Part shown: in pieces, positions 57,346 to 64,000 of the stretch
Position numbering within the stretch: position 1 is the first letter of the stretch
How the letters are laid out: every line of letters starts with the position of its first letter
From: Betaproteobacteria bacterium HGW-Betaproteobacteria-1
Lineage (GTDB): Bacteria; Pseudomonadota; Gammaproteobacteria; Burkholderiales; Methylophilaceae
Direction: 5' to 3'
Length of the DNA: 64,000 nt
NCBI GenBank assembly: GCA_002842435.1
Contig: PHCX01000005.1
Location: 1 to 64,000, forward strand
Translations under genes and position numbers: made by a program
The notes under the pieces: generated by a model
What the model was told of the DNA's origin: nothing
Database searches by the model: none
Seen by the model: the letters and a program-made list of their open reading frames with translations, nothing else

Positions 57346-57965
57346 TGCATAAAGCAGCTTTCTGCCTGGACGGGAACCAGGGCCAGCTTGAGTAATCTGC
57401 TTAAGTTCTGCTCCAGGGGAAATTCTGCTGTATTAAGTGCCAAGTCTGGATTGTCCGGGGCTTCATATGGAGCGCTGATTCCCGTGAAATCCTTGATTGA
57501 GCCAGCGCGCGCTTTTGCATACAAACCTTTTGGATCCCTGGCCTCGCAATCCTGAATGGAAGTGTTCACGTAAACCTCTTTAAATTGATCCGCGCCAATA
57601 ATGGATTTGGCAATTTCACGGTCAGACCTGAATGGTGAAATAAATGCTGTGATTACAATCAGGCCGGCGTCATTCATCAGTTTGGCGACTTCAGCGATTC
57701 TGCGGATATTCTCCTTGCGGTCGTTCTGTGAAAACCCAAGATCCTTGTTAAGGCCATGCCGGATGTTATCTCCATCCAGGACGTAACATGGTTTTTGAGC
57801 ATGAATAAGTTTGTGTTCCAAGGCAAAAGCCAGGGTGGATTTCCCTGAAGCACTTAATCCCGTTAACCATATGGTTAACGGTAACTGACCAAATAGTTTC
57901 ACCCTCAGATCTTGATCGACCTGGCTTTGATGCCACACCACGTTGTTTGAAGAAGCTGTTGTCAT
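57333..57965 (-). CDS. cysC: Adenylylsulfate (APS) kinase
   Basis: CysC phosphorylates APS to PAPS. The 210-residue protein has the P-loop GLSASGKST, the substrate region LDGDNIRHGLNKDLGFSQND, RRIAEVAKLMNDAGLIVITA and the lid region ARDPKGLYAKARAGSIKDFTG. It is stand-alone, not fused to CysN. I start at ATG 57965 (MTTASSNN) since the family begins around there; a TTG at 58022 would add 19 residues. It is divergent from a sulfotransferase gene, and no assimilatory sulfate reduction genes are visible, so PAPS is more likely made for sulfotransfer. Confidence 0.93.
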   Translation of the reverse strand: MTTASSNNVVWHQSQVDQDLRVKLFGQLPLTIWLTGLSASGKSTLAFALEHKLIHAQKPCYVLDGDNIRHGLNKDLGFSQNDRKENIRRIAEVAKLMNDAGLIVITAFISPFRSDREIAKSIIGADQFKEVYVNTSIQDCEARDPKGLYAKARAGSIKDFTGISAPYEAPDNPDLALNTAEFPLEQNLSRLLKLALVPVQAESCFMHKAS

Positions 57966-58470
57966 ATTGTGTATATCCCGATGAATTACAGAGTTAAACA
58001 GGCAAGCCTTCTTAAGGATCAAAGAATGCTTATTGTCCTGGATAGGGAATGTTCAACGAGCCTGTAGAGGCTCAAGGAGATCAGGTGACTGCTGGTGGCT
58101 GTTATCCTTTCAAGGCTTAGCAAAACCAGGGTAGGTGTGCGTCGAGACTGCGCTATGCGCAGTACGGCACCAAGGTTTCAAGTTGCCCCGAAAAGTATAG
58201 ACAGTAGGAAAATTGCTGAAATGAGATTTTGTTTTTGTTATGGCCAAACTTTACTTTAGAAAACGGCTTGCTGTAAACATTTGGCGAGTCGTGTTATAAA
58301 TGCCATCGGATTAAAACAATTAAAAGCGTGTAATGCAAAGCGCTGAAAAGTAACGAATCAGATTCAACTCTGAACTATATTTTCAGAAGTATAGCTGGCA
58401 GAGATCGGGGAGCCCGAATGAACGCGATGTTCGCATTCATTTCCTTAATTTTATTCAGGAGGCTTTACCG
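57966..58470. other. Non-coding divergent region between cysC and the sulfotransferase
   Basis: About 500 bases without a gene. Three small inverted repeats are visible: GAGCCT/AGGCTC near 58058-58073, ACTGCGC (58147-58153) / GCGCAGT (58157-58163), and ATGAACGCG (58418-58426) / CGCATTCAT (58432-58440) with one mismatch. The stretch 58190-58380 is AT-rich and probably holds the promoters. It ends in the second copy of the 18-bp repeat. No tRNA or riboswitch was recognised. Confidence 0.55.
58450..58467. repeat. 18-bp direct repeat, copy 2 (RBS of the sulfotransferase gene)
   Basis: Identical to 57328-57345. The AGGAGG here is the Shine-Dalgarno for the gene starting at 58471. The two copies bracket cysC and its promoter region. 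Confidence 0.85.
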
Positions 58471-59292
58471 ATGACCGCTGTCCAGTTGCTGAGAGAAATG
58501 AAGTCCAGAACAATCCATGCATACACGCGATTGAGCTATTCGCGCAAATGCAGGCTCTATTGTGTTGGCGCCGCGAAGACAGGTACCCATTCAATCGACA
58601 CCATGTTTGATGACACAGTCAAATCACGGCATGAGGCGGACGATGAAGAGGTTATTCGCAAGATTCTCGAGATTTCTGCCGGCCATATCTCTGCGGCGGA
58701 TTTGGTATCCTTCATAAGACAGCGGGACAAACGGCTTTGCCTGGATGTCGATTCCTCCCAACTTAACTTTTTTCTGCTGGATCAGTTGTTGCAGGAATTT
58801 CCTGATGCACTCTTCTTGCTGACGATCCGGGATTGCTACTCCTGGCTGAACTCCTTTATTGATGATTCGCTACGCCGGCAGCCCAGTGGCAACTGGATCA
58901 AACTCAGGGAACACCGTTTCCGGTCCGGCACCCTTGCACATCCTCCACAAGAACAGGCGCTGAAAGAAAAGGGCCTGTATACGCTGGATGGCTACCTTTC
59001 CTATTGGGCCAGCCACAATAACCAGGTTCTGGCCAAAGTGCCGGAAGACAGGCTGTTGATAGTCAGAACCGAGGAGATCACGAAAAAGGCATTTGAGATT
59101 GCTGATTTTGCCGGTCTGCCCAGATATTGCGTACAGCCCCAGCATTCCCATGCCTTCAGGAATCCGGAGAGATTCCATGTATTGCGCCAGATACCTGAGG
59201 ATTATCTGGAAGCGAAAGTGAGGGAGCATTGCGGCCCGCTGATGTCGAGGTTCTTCCCGGAGATCAGCTCCATATCCGATGCAGGAATCTAG
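58471..59292 (+). CDS. Sulfotransferase family protein
   Basis: This 273-residue cytoplasmic protein has the sulfotransferase PAPS-binding features. The 5'-phosphosulfate loop is CVGAAKTGTHSIDTMFD (about residues 31-47), and the 3'-phosphate segment is LFLLTIRDCYSWLNSF (about residues 111-126). A C-terminal LLIVRTEEITKKAFEIADFAGL is typical of the family. The acceptor substrate is unknown. The ribosome binding site AGGAGG is strong. It is divergent from the APS kinase gene that would supply PAPS, so the two form a plausible sulfation module. Confidence 0.85.
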   Translation: MTAVQLLREMKSRTIHAYTRLSYSRKCRLYCVGAAKTGTHSIDTMFDDTVKSRHEADDEEVIRKILEISAGHISAADLVSFIRQRDKRLCLDVDSSQLNFFLLDQLLQEFPDALFLLTIRDCYSWLNSFIDDSLRRQPSGNWIKLREHRFRSGTLAHPPQEQALKEKGLYTLDGYLSYWASHNNQVLAKVPEDRLLIVRTEEITKKAFEIADFAGLPRYCVQPQHSHAFRNPERFHVLRQIPEDYLEAKVREHCGPLMSRFFPEISSISDAGI

Positions 59293-59376
59293 TTTTGTTA
59301 ATGTGGCTGCAAGGCATATGAACTATCGCTGTGGTCTACGCCTGTCTCAAATGCCTGTTCTAAAATGGATTGAAAC

Positions 59377-61968
59377 TTAATGCGTTAACGGCTTTTCATC
59401 CTGTGGCATTTGTTTGCCAGCTGGAATTTTTGAGCCGAGTGCTTGAATGGCGGCAGGCTTGCCGAACAGATGTCCCTGGAACTGGAAGCAGCCGAGTTTC
59501 TGCAGAGCTTCGCATTGTGCTTCAGTTTCGACTCCCTCCGCCAGCACTGAGAGATTCAGGCTTTGCCCCATTTCGATGATGGCCTTGACAATGAACATGT
59601 CGTTGGGGTCGATCGCGAGATCGCGGATGAAGGACTGGTCGATTTTCAGTTGATCAAGCGGGAAGCGTTTCAGGTAGTTGAGTGAGGAGTAACCGGTGCC
59701 GAAATCATCAATCGACAGTCGGATGCCGTAAACCTTGAGCGCCTTCATTTTTTCCAGAGTGCTTTCTACATCGCTGACTAACTGGCTTTCTGTCAGTTCC
59801 AGTTCCAATCTTTCCGGGTTGGCGCCGGTTTCTTGCAGAATTTGCACCACATTTTCGACAAACCTCGGGTTGTGCAGTTGATGGGCACTGATGTTGACCG
59901 AGAGGATGAGATGACTGGTTTCCGGCTTTTGATTCCACGCCTTGATTTGGCTGCAGGCAGTACGCAGTATCCAGTCGCCCAGCGGCTCAATCAGGCCGGT
60001 AACTTCGGCCAGGCCGATAAAGCTGTTGGGCGGCACAAGGCCGCGCTGCGGGTGTTGCCAGCGCACCAATGCCTCGTAGCCCAATAGCTGTTGGTTTGCA
60101 TCGACTTGCGGCTGATAGTGGAGGACGAACTGCTGTTGCTCAATTGCTTGCCTGAGCTCCAGTTCCAGTATCGCTCTGGCGGTCATTACCGCTTCCATAT
60201 CGGGTTGGAACAGACTCATTTTGTTGCGGCCGTTCGATTTTGCTTCATAAAGCGCCAGGTCAGCATGTTTTAGCGCAGCTTCGACCGTCAGTTGCTGGTG
60301 ACTTAGCAGCGCGATGCCAACGCAGGCGCTGGCCTTGTATCGCAAACTGTCGATCTTGTATTCTTCGTCTGCAATAATGCCCATGATGTGATTGGCTGTA
60401 TCCTCGGCATGGTGTTGTACCCAGGCTACTTCATGGTTGCCAGTTCTGCAGATGAATGCAAATTCGTCGCTTCCCAGCCGGGCCAGAAAATCGTTACTGG
60501 AGGCCAGGTTCTGTAGTCTCTGTGCCACTTGCCTGAGCAATTGGTCGCCTGCTCCATAGCCATGGGTATCGTTGAATTCCTTGAAGTTATCCAGGTTGAT
60601 AAATAGCAAGGCAGCGCCTCCTGCCAGGGGTTGTTGGCTAACTAGCATTTTTTCCAGCTGGTCGATCAGTTGCCGGCGATTTGGCAAGTGGGTCAGGGTG
60701 TCGAAAAATGCCAGCTGATGGATTTCTTCAATAAACTGGCGCTGTTCGGTGATGTCAGTGGAAATGCCGCAGAGGCCATAGATCGTGTTATCTGGTGCAA
60801 TGAGCGGAATTTTGGATGTGAGGAATACTCTTTTTTGGTTGCCGTTCTGGCTGCGATTGATTTCTTCCTGAACCTGCCGCTTGCCATTCTCAAGGATATC
60901 CAGATCGTTTTCATGTAACTGTGCCGCAGTTTCGGCATCAAACAGTTCATCATCGCTGAGACCCAGAATTTCTTCGCTGGTACGCCCGGTCAGATCACAG
61001 ACTTTCTGGTTGACATACTGGTAACGCAGCTCCTTGTCCTTGATGTAAATATAGGCATCCACACTGTTCAGTATGGTTTTCATCTTGTCTTCACTGAGCC
61101 GAAGTTGGGCGGTACGTTTTCGTACCTCTTCCCTCAGCAGGATGACAAAGCCGGATGCCAGCAACAGGGCTGCCAGCAGTCCGGTCAAACCCCACCAGAA
61201 AGTGCGAGGCACCAACGGTTCCGGATACGGCGTTCCCCAGCGTTCCAGCGCTTGGAAATAAGGGGAGCCCGGCTGGTTTTTCCATGCCTGCAATCTGCCA
61301 TCGATCGCTGTTAGCAAGTCTGCATTTTCTCCTTTGGCTGTAACATAGAACAGTTTGGATGGCTGGAACATCAGGTGACTGCCGACCAGATTGTGATCGC
61401 CGCTGTAGAATGCACCGAAATGATGATTGACGGCTATAACGTCTGCACCGCCATCGGCTACCAGACGAAAGCCCTGTTCGAAATTGCTGACAGGAACGAA
61501 CTCACTCCTGATATCGAATCCTGAGAGCAGGGTAGTCAGGTACTCTTCCTGAATCGAGCCCTCCAGGATAGCGATGCGTTTGCCGGCCAGGTCGTGCATG
61601 GATTCGATCTCGACATTCCGGCGGCGGTAGATTTGCGACCAGCTGTGCAGGGCAGGTATCTGATGGAAATCCAGATTGATGTTCCTGCTGTCGGTGTAGG
61701 CGACGTCAGGCATCAAATCGATGCGCCCGTCCTTGATGCCATTCAGGCAATCTTCCCATTCGCAAGGCACTGCCGAGATTTTCCAGTGCTCGGCCTGTGC
61801 GATTTCCTGCAGCAGATCGCCGAGGATGCCGCTTGGCAATCCATCTTTTCCTTGCATGAGTTTTGGCGGGTTCTCATAGATGCCGACGCGAACCACACGC
61901 TCCGCTGCAGTTACGGAAAAAGTGGGCAGCAGTGTCAGCAACAGAATCAGGCGAGCGAGCTTGTGCAT
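59377..61968 (-). CDS. Membrane sensor with SBP, PAS, degenerate GGDEF and EAL domains
   Basis: This 863-residue protein would control cyclic di-GMP in response to a small ligand. It has a signal peptide (1-21), a periplasmic solute-binding-protein-3 domain (about 25-245; VVRVGIYENPPKLMQGKDGL), a membrane helix (about 257-278, WWGLTGLLAALLLASGFVIL) and a PAS domain (about 290-410). The GGDEF domain (about 420-580) has motif GSDEF instead of GGDEF. The EAL domain (about 600-850) has intact EALVRW, ELTESQLV, DDFGTGYSSL and KIDQSFIRD. It is likely a phosphodiesterase with an inactive or regulatory GGDEF. There is no operon partner; it is convergent with the sulfotransferase gene. Confidence 0.93.
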   Translation of the reverse strand: MHKLARLILLLTLLPTFSVTAAERVVRVGIYENPPKLMQGKDGLPSGILGDLLQEIAQAEHWKISAVPCEWEDCLNGIKDGRIDLMPDVAYTDSRNINLDFHQIPALHSWSQIYRRRNVEIESMHDLAGKRIAILEGSIQEEYLTTLLSGFDIRSEFVPVSNFEQGFRLVADGGADVIAVNHHFGAFYSGDHNLVGSHLMFQPSKLFYVTAKGENADLLTAIDGRLQAWKNQPGSPYFQALERWGTPYPEPLVPRTFWWGLTGLLAALLLASGFVILLREEVRKRTAQLRLSEDKMKTILNSVDAYIYIKDKELRYQYVNQKVCDLTGRTSEEILGLSDDELFDAETAAQLHENDLDILENGKRQVQEEINRSQNGNQKRVFLTSKIPLIAPDNTIYGLCGISTDITEQRQFIEEIHQLAFFDTLTHLPNRRQLIDQLEKMLVSQQPLAGGAALLFINLDNFKEFNDTHGYGAGDQLLRQVAQRLQNLASSNDFLARLGSDEFAFICRTGNHEVAWVQHHAEDTANHIMGIIADEEYKIDSLRYKASACVGIALLSHQQLTVEAALKHADLALYEAKSNGRNKMSLFQPDMEAVMTARAILELELRQAIEQQQFVLHYQPQVDANQQLLGYEALVRWQHPQRGLVPPNSFIGLAEVTGLIEPLGDWILRTACSQIKAWNQKPETSHLILSVNISAHQLHNPRFVENVVQILQETGANPERLELELTESQLVSDVESTLEKMKALKVYGIRLSIDDFGTGYSSLNYLKRFPLDQLKIDQSFIRDLAIDPNDMFIVKAIIEMGQSLNLSVLAEGVETEAQCEALQKLGCFQFQGHLFGKPAAIQALGSKIPAGKQMPQDEKPLTH

Positions 61969-62068
61969 GTCTTACATCCGGTATTTACAGTCAGAATACA
62001 CCAGAATTCCTGGTTCCCGAGAGTTGAGCATTTCATTCGTCGTACCGCGGATATTCGAGTCCTGATGT

Positions 62069-62812
62069 TCAGAAATAAAAATTGAGGCTGCCGTAAAGTG
62101 ACCAGTCGTATTGTGTGTAGCTTTTGCTGATGGCCTTGCTGAAGCCGATGGTCAGATGCTGATGCTCGGTCAGGTCGCGGATCAGCATGACGTCGACCGG
62201 CACAAACCAGCGTCCGTCACGTGTGTTGTAGTTGATACTGTATTCATCCCATAGCCGCAGCCTGGTTTTGCTATTGAGCTGAAAGCCCAGGGTCGGATAA
62301 AACTCAATCTTGCGCAGGCGTTCTGCGCTGTCATCCTTGGGATCCATGCCATGCAGGTATCGAACCAGTGGCGAGAAATCGCTGAAGTAGGCATGTGTAC
62401 CGGCTTCCGGCTGGTAAATGGCACCGACCTGGGGAGCGAGTACCAGCTGGTTGCTGGAACCGACCGGCAGGATAGTGCGTAAACCGAAAGTACTTTGCCA
62501 GTGTTCGGCAAGATGCGCGCCCTTGGCCGAAAGCGTGAACCTGACGTTGGCCAGATGCAGGTCGGTCAGCGCGAAATCCGGCAGGGCATGTTCGTTGTTG
62601 TTATAGAAGCCGGCATCCACTCGCAATGTCGCCTGATGCATATCATTGGATCGAACCGGATGGTAATAGCGCAGTTGCAGCGTATCGCGGTAGCTGTCAT
62701 CGCCCAGGCGGGTTTTGAAGGCAAACAGCTTGATGACTTCATGTTCGTGCAGGCTGGAGTCGGCACTGGCGATGGCCGGAATCAGCAGGACCAACAATAA
62801 CGGCAGGCGCAT
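62069..62812 (-). CDS. Predicted outer-membrane beta-barrel protein of unknown function
   Basis: This 247-residue exported protein has a signal peptide MRLPLLLVLLIPAIASA (1-17). Alternating hydrophobic residues run through the rest (ATLRVDAGFYNNN, QSTFGLRTILPVG, KTRLRLWDEYSINYN). The last residue is Phe in SLYGSLNFYF, the outer-membrane assembly signature. The pattern resembles small unsaturated barrel or porin-like proteins. There is no domain I can name. It lies between the cyclic-di-GMP sensor and the copper ATPase, all on the minus strand; linkage to copper transport is not supported. Confidence 0.7.
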   Translation of the reverse strand: MRLPLLLVLLIPAIASADSSLHEHEVIKLFAFKTRLGDDSYRDTLQLRYYHPVRSNDMHQATLRVDAGFYNNNEHALPDFALTDLHLANVRFTLSAKGAHLAEHWQSTFGLRTILPVGSSNQLVLAPQVGAIYQPEAGTHAYFSDFSPLVRYLHGMDPKDDSAERLRKIEFYPTLGFQLNSKTRLRLWDEYSINYNTRDGRWFVPVDVMLIRDLTEHQHLTIGFSKAISKSYTQYDWSLYGSLNFYF

Positions 62813-62852
62813 AGGCAGGATATTCCGGCAGATAACCCTGCAATTGTAGCGG

Positions 62853-64000
62853 TTATTTCGGTTTCCAGTTGCGCAACATCAGCGCGTTGGTGACGACACT
62901 GACCGAGCTCAGCGCCATCGCGGCGCCTGCGATGACCGGGTTGAGCAGGCCGAACGCTGCCAGCGGGATGCCGATCAGGTTGTAGATGAAGGCCCAGAAC
63001 AGGTTCTGCTTGATCTTGCTGTAGGTTCGCCGCGAGATGTCGATGGTATCCGCGACCAGGCTCGGGTCCGAGCGCATCAGCGTGACGTCGGCCGAATGCA
63101 TGGCGACATCGGTGCCGCTCGACATGGCGAAGCTGACATCTGCCATTGCCAATGCCGGGGCGTCATTGATGCCGTCACCGACCATGGCGACGGTACGGTC
63201 CTGTTTTCTCAGCGCCGCGACGGCGGTGGCCTTGGTCTCCGGCGATTGCTCCGCGAGTATCTTCTCGATGCCCAATTGCCCGGCCACGCGTTCGGCACTG
63301 CGACGGTTGTCCCCGGTCAGCAACACGGTGTGAAGCTTCAATCCATGCAAACGTTGTATCGCCAGTCTGGCGCTGGGTTTGATTTCATCGCCGAATGCCA
63401 GCACGCCGATCAGACGCAATTGAGCGTCTTGCTCGTTCGCCAGCCAGGAGATGGTGCGACCATCGCTTTCGATAGCCTTGACCTGTTCATCCAGTTCGAT
63501 GGCGGGAATGCCCAGTTGCAGCATCCAGCGCTGATTGCCCAGGTAGACTTGCCGGCCGTCGATCTCGGCCTGCAGGCCAAGCCCCGGCAGGTCGCGCAGT
63601 TCAGTCGCCGGGGAGTAGGCAATACCCTGTTTCTTTGCATGATCGATGACCGCTCTTGCCAGCGGGTGTGCGCTGCCATGTTCGATAGCGGCAGCCATGG
63701 CCAGCAGATTGGTCTCATCTCCATTGATCGCATGCAAGGCCGTCAACGCAGGTTTGCCTTCCGTCAGCGTGCCGGTTTTGTCGAACACCACTTCATCGAT
63801 CTTGTGCGCCAGTTCCAGTGCATTGGCATCCTTGATCAGGATACCGTAGCGGGCGGCAACGCCGGTGCCGGCCATGATGGCAGTTGGCGTGGCAAGGCCC
63901 AGTGCACAAGGGCAGGCGATGACCAGTACTGATACGGCATTGAGGGTGGCTTTTTCCCAATCGCCAGTGAAGCCGGTCCAGGCCAGGAATGCCACCAGCG
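62853..64000 (-). CDS. copA: Copper-type P1B ATPase, C-terminal part (5' end outside window)
   Basis: This inner-membrane ATPase exports Cu(I) and possibly Ag(I). The visible 382 residues begin just before the transmembrane CPC motif ([15 protein letters not shown]) and include the phosphorylation site DKTGTLTEG, the P1B-specific HP motif in [22 protein letters not shown], the hinge [15 protein letters not shown], and the last two membrane helices with the [15 protein letters not shown] stretch (M-x2-SS; the copper-site Tyr of helix 7 is replaced or shifted, [15 protein letters not shown] having the Tyr-Asn). The gene runs off the right edge. No heavy-metal-binding domain is visible since the N-terminus is missing. 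Confidence 0.95.
   Translation of the reverse strand, partial: LVAFLAWTGFTGDWEKATLNAVSVLVIACPCALGLATPTAIMAGTGVAARYGILIKDANALELAHKIDEVVFDKTGTLTEGKPALTALHAINGDETNLLAMAAAIEHGSAHPLARAVIDHAKKQGIAYSPATELRDLPGLGLQAEIDGRQVYLGNQRWMLQLGIPAIELDEQVKAIESDGRTISWLANEQDAQLRLIGVLAFGDEIKPSARLAIQRLHGLKLHTVLLTGDNRRSAERVAGQLGIEKILAEQSPETKATAVAALRKQDRTVAMVGDGINDAPALAMADVSFAMSSGTDVAMHSADVTLMRSDPSLVADTIDISRRTYSKIKQNLFWAFIYNLIGIPLAAFGLLNPVIAGAAMALSSVSVVTNALMLRNWKPK

Overview
The window looks like about 64 kb of a betaproteobacterial chromosome. The evidence is a secG-tRNA-Leu-nuoA junction, a complete 14-gene nuoABCDEFGHIJKLMN operon followed by a DUF2818 gene and a Nudix gene, a birA-coaX-SPOR cluster, and E1/E2/E3 pyruvate dehydrogenase genes in which E3 carries its own lipoyl domain. 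Order Nitrosomonadales (Methylophilaceae/Gallionellaceae-like) is my best guess, but this rests on gene order and protein resemblance only. Nearly all of the window is housekeeping DNA.

Layout. 1-131: 3' end of a 5S rRNA and its terminator. 0.3-8.5 kb: a small unknown gene, an overlapping Y-family polymerase/ParA pair, msrA, corA, a flavin reductase, an AT-rich TOPRIM-like/AAA ATPase pair (possible defence cassette) and glnS. 8.6-11.5 kb: birA-coaX-SPOR protein and a Lys/Ala/Pro-rich protein. 11.5-18 kb (minus strand): pyruvate dehydrogenase aceE-aceF-(membrane protein)-lpdA, in which aceF is broken near its 3' end. 18.3-25.8 kb: M17 aminopeptidase, YdhR-like protein, glycine-zipper protein, a K+ channel with RCK domains, DUF6394, and a sixA-parA-CYTH/CHAD operon. 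26-30 kb: RpfE-like protein, recJ, tpiA, secG, tRNA-Leu. 30.1-45 kb: complex I operon. 45-49.5 kb: lipoprotein, Nudix, epimerase, and an overlapping 2OG-oxygenase/PLP-decarboxylase pair. 49.5-57.3 kb: tRNA-Val, thrS-infC-rpmI-rplT-pheS-pheT-ihfA-merR, tRNA-Pro. 57.3-64 kb: APS kinase divergent from a sulfotransferase, a GGDEF/EAL sensor, an outer-membrane-like protein and a truncated copper P-type ATPase.

The most unusual structure is at the nuoC-nuoD junction. The first 11 codons of nuoD occur twice, 127 bp apart. The upstream copy still overlaps the nuoC stop in the form ATGGCTGA but runs into a hairpin-rich 94-nt segment. The downstream copy carries its own Shine-Dalgarno, a GTG start and synonymous changes in four consecutive codons (Arg-Asn-Tyr-Thr), and it leads into the real NuoD. 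The 127-nt spacing lets the upstream start encode a 44-residue peptide whose stop overlaps the second nuoD start in the same geometry as nuoC's did. This looks like a small insertion that brought a recoded gene start with it, and I do not recognise it as a described element.

Secondary points are the 3' lesion in aceF (about 50 nt missing plus a frame change, losing the catalytic DHRxxDG motif), the sixA-parA-CYTH/CHAD operon (possible polyphosphate-granule positioning), the polymerase-ParA pair, an AUA start for infC, and an 18-bp direct repeat bracketing cysC and its upstream region.
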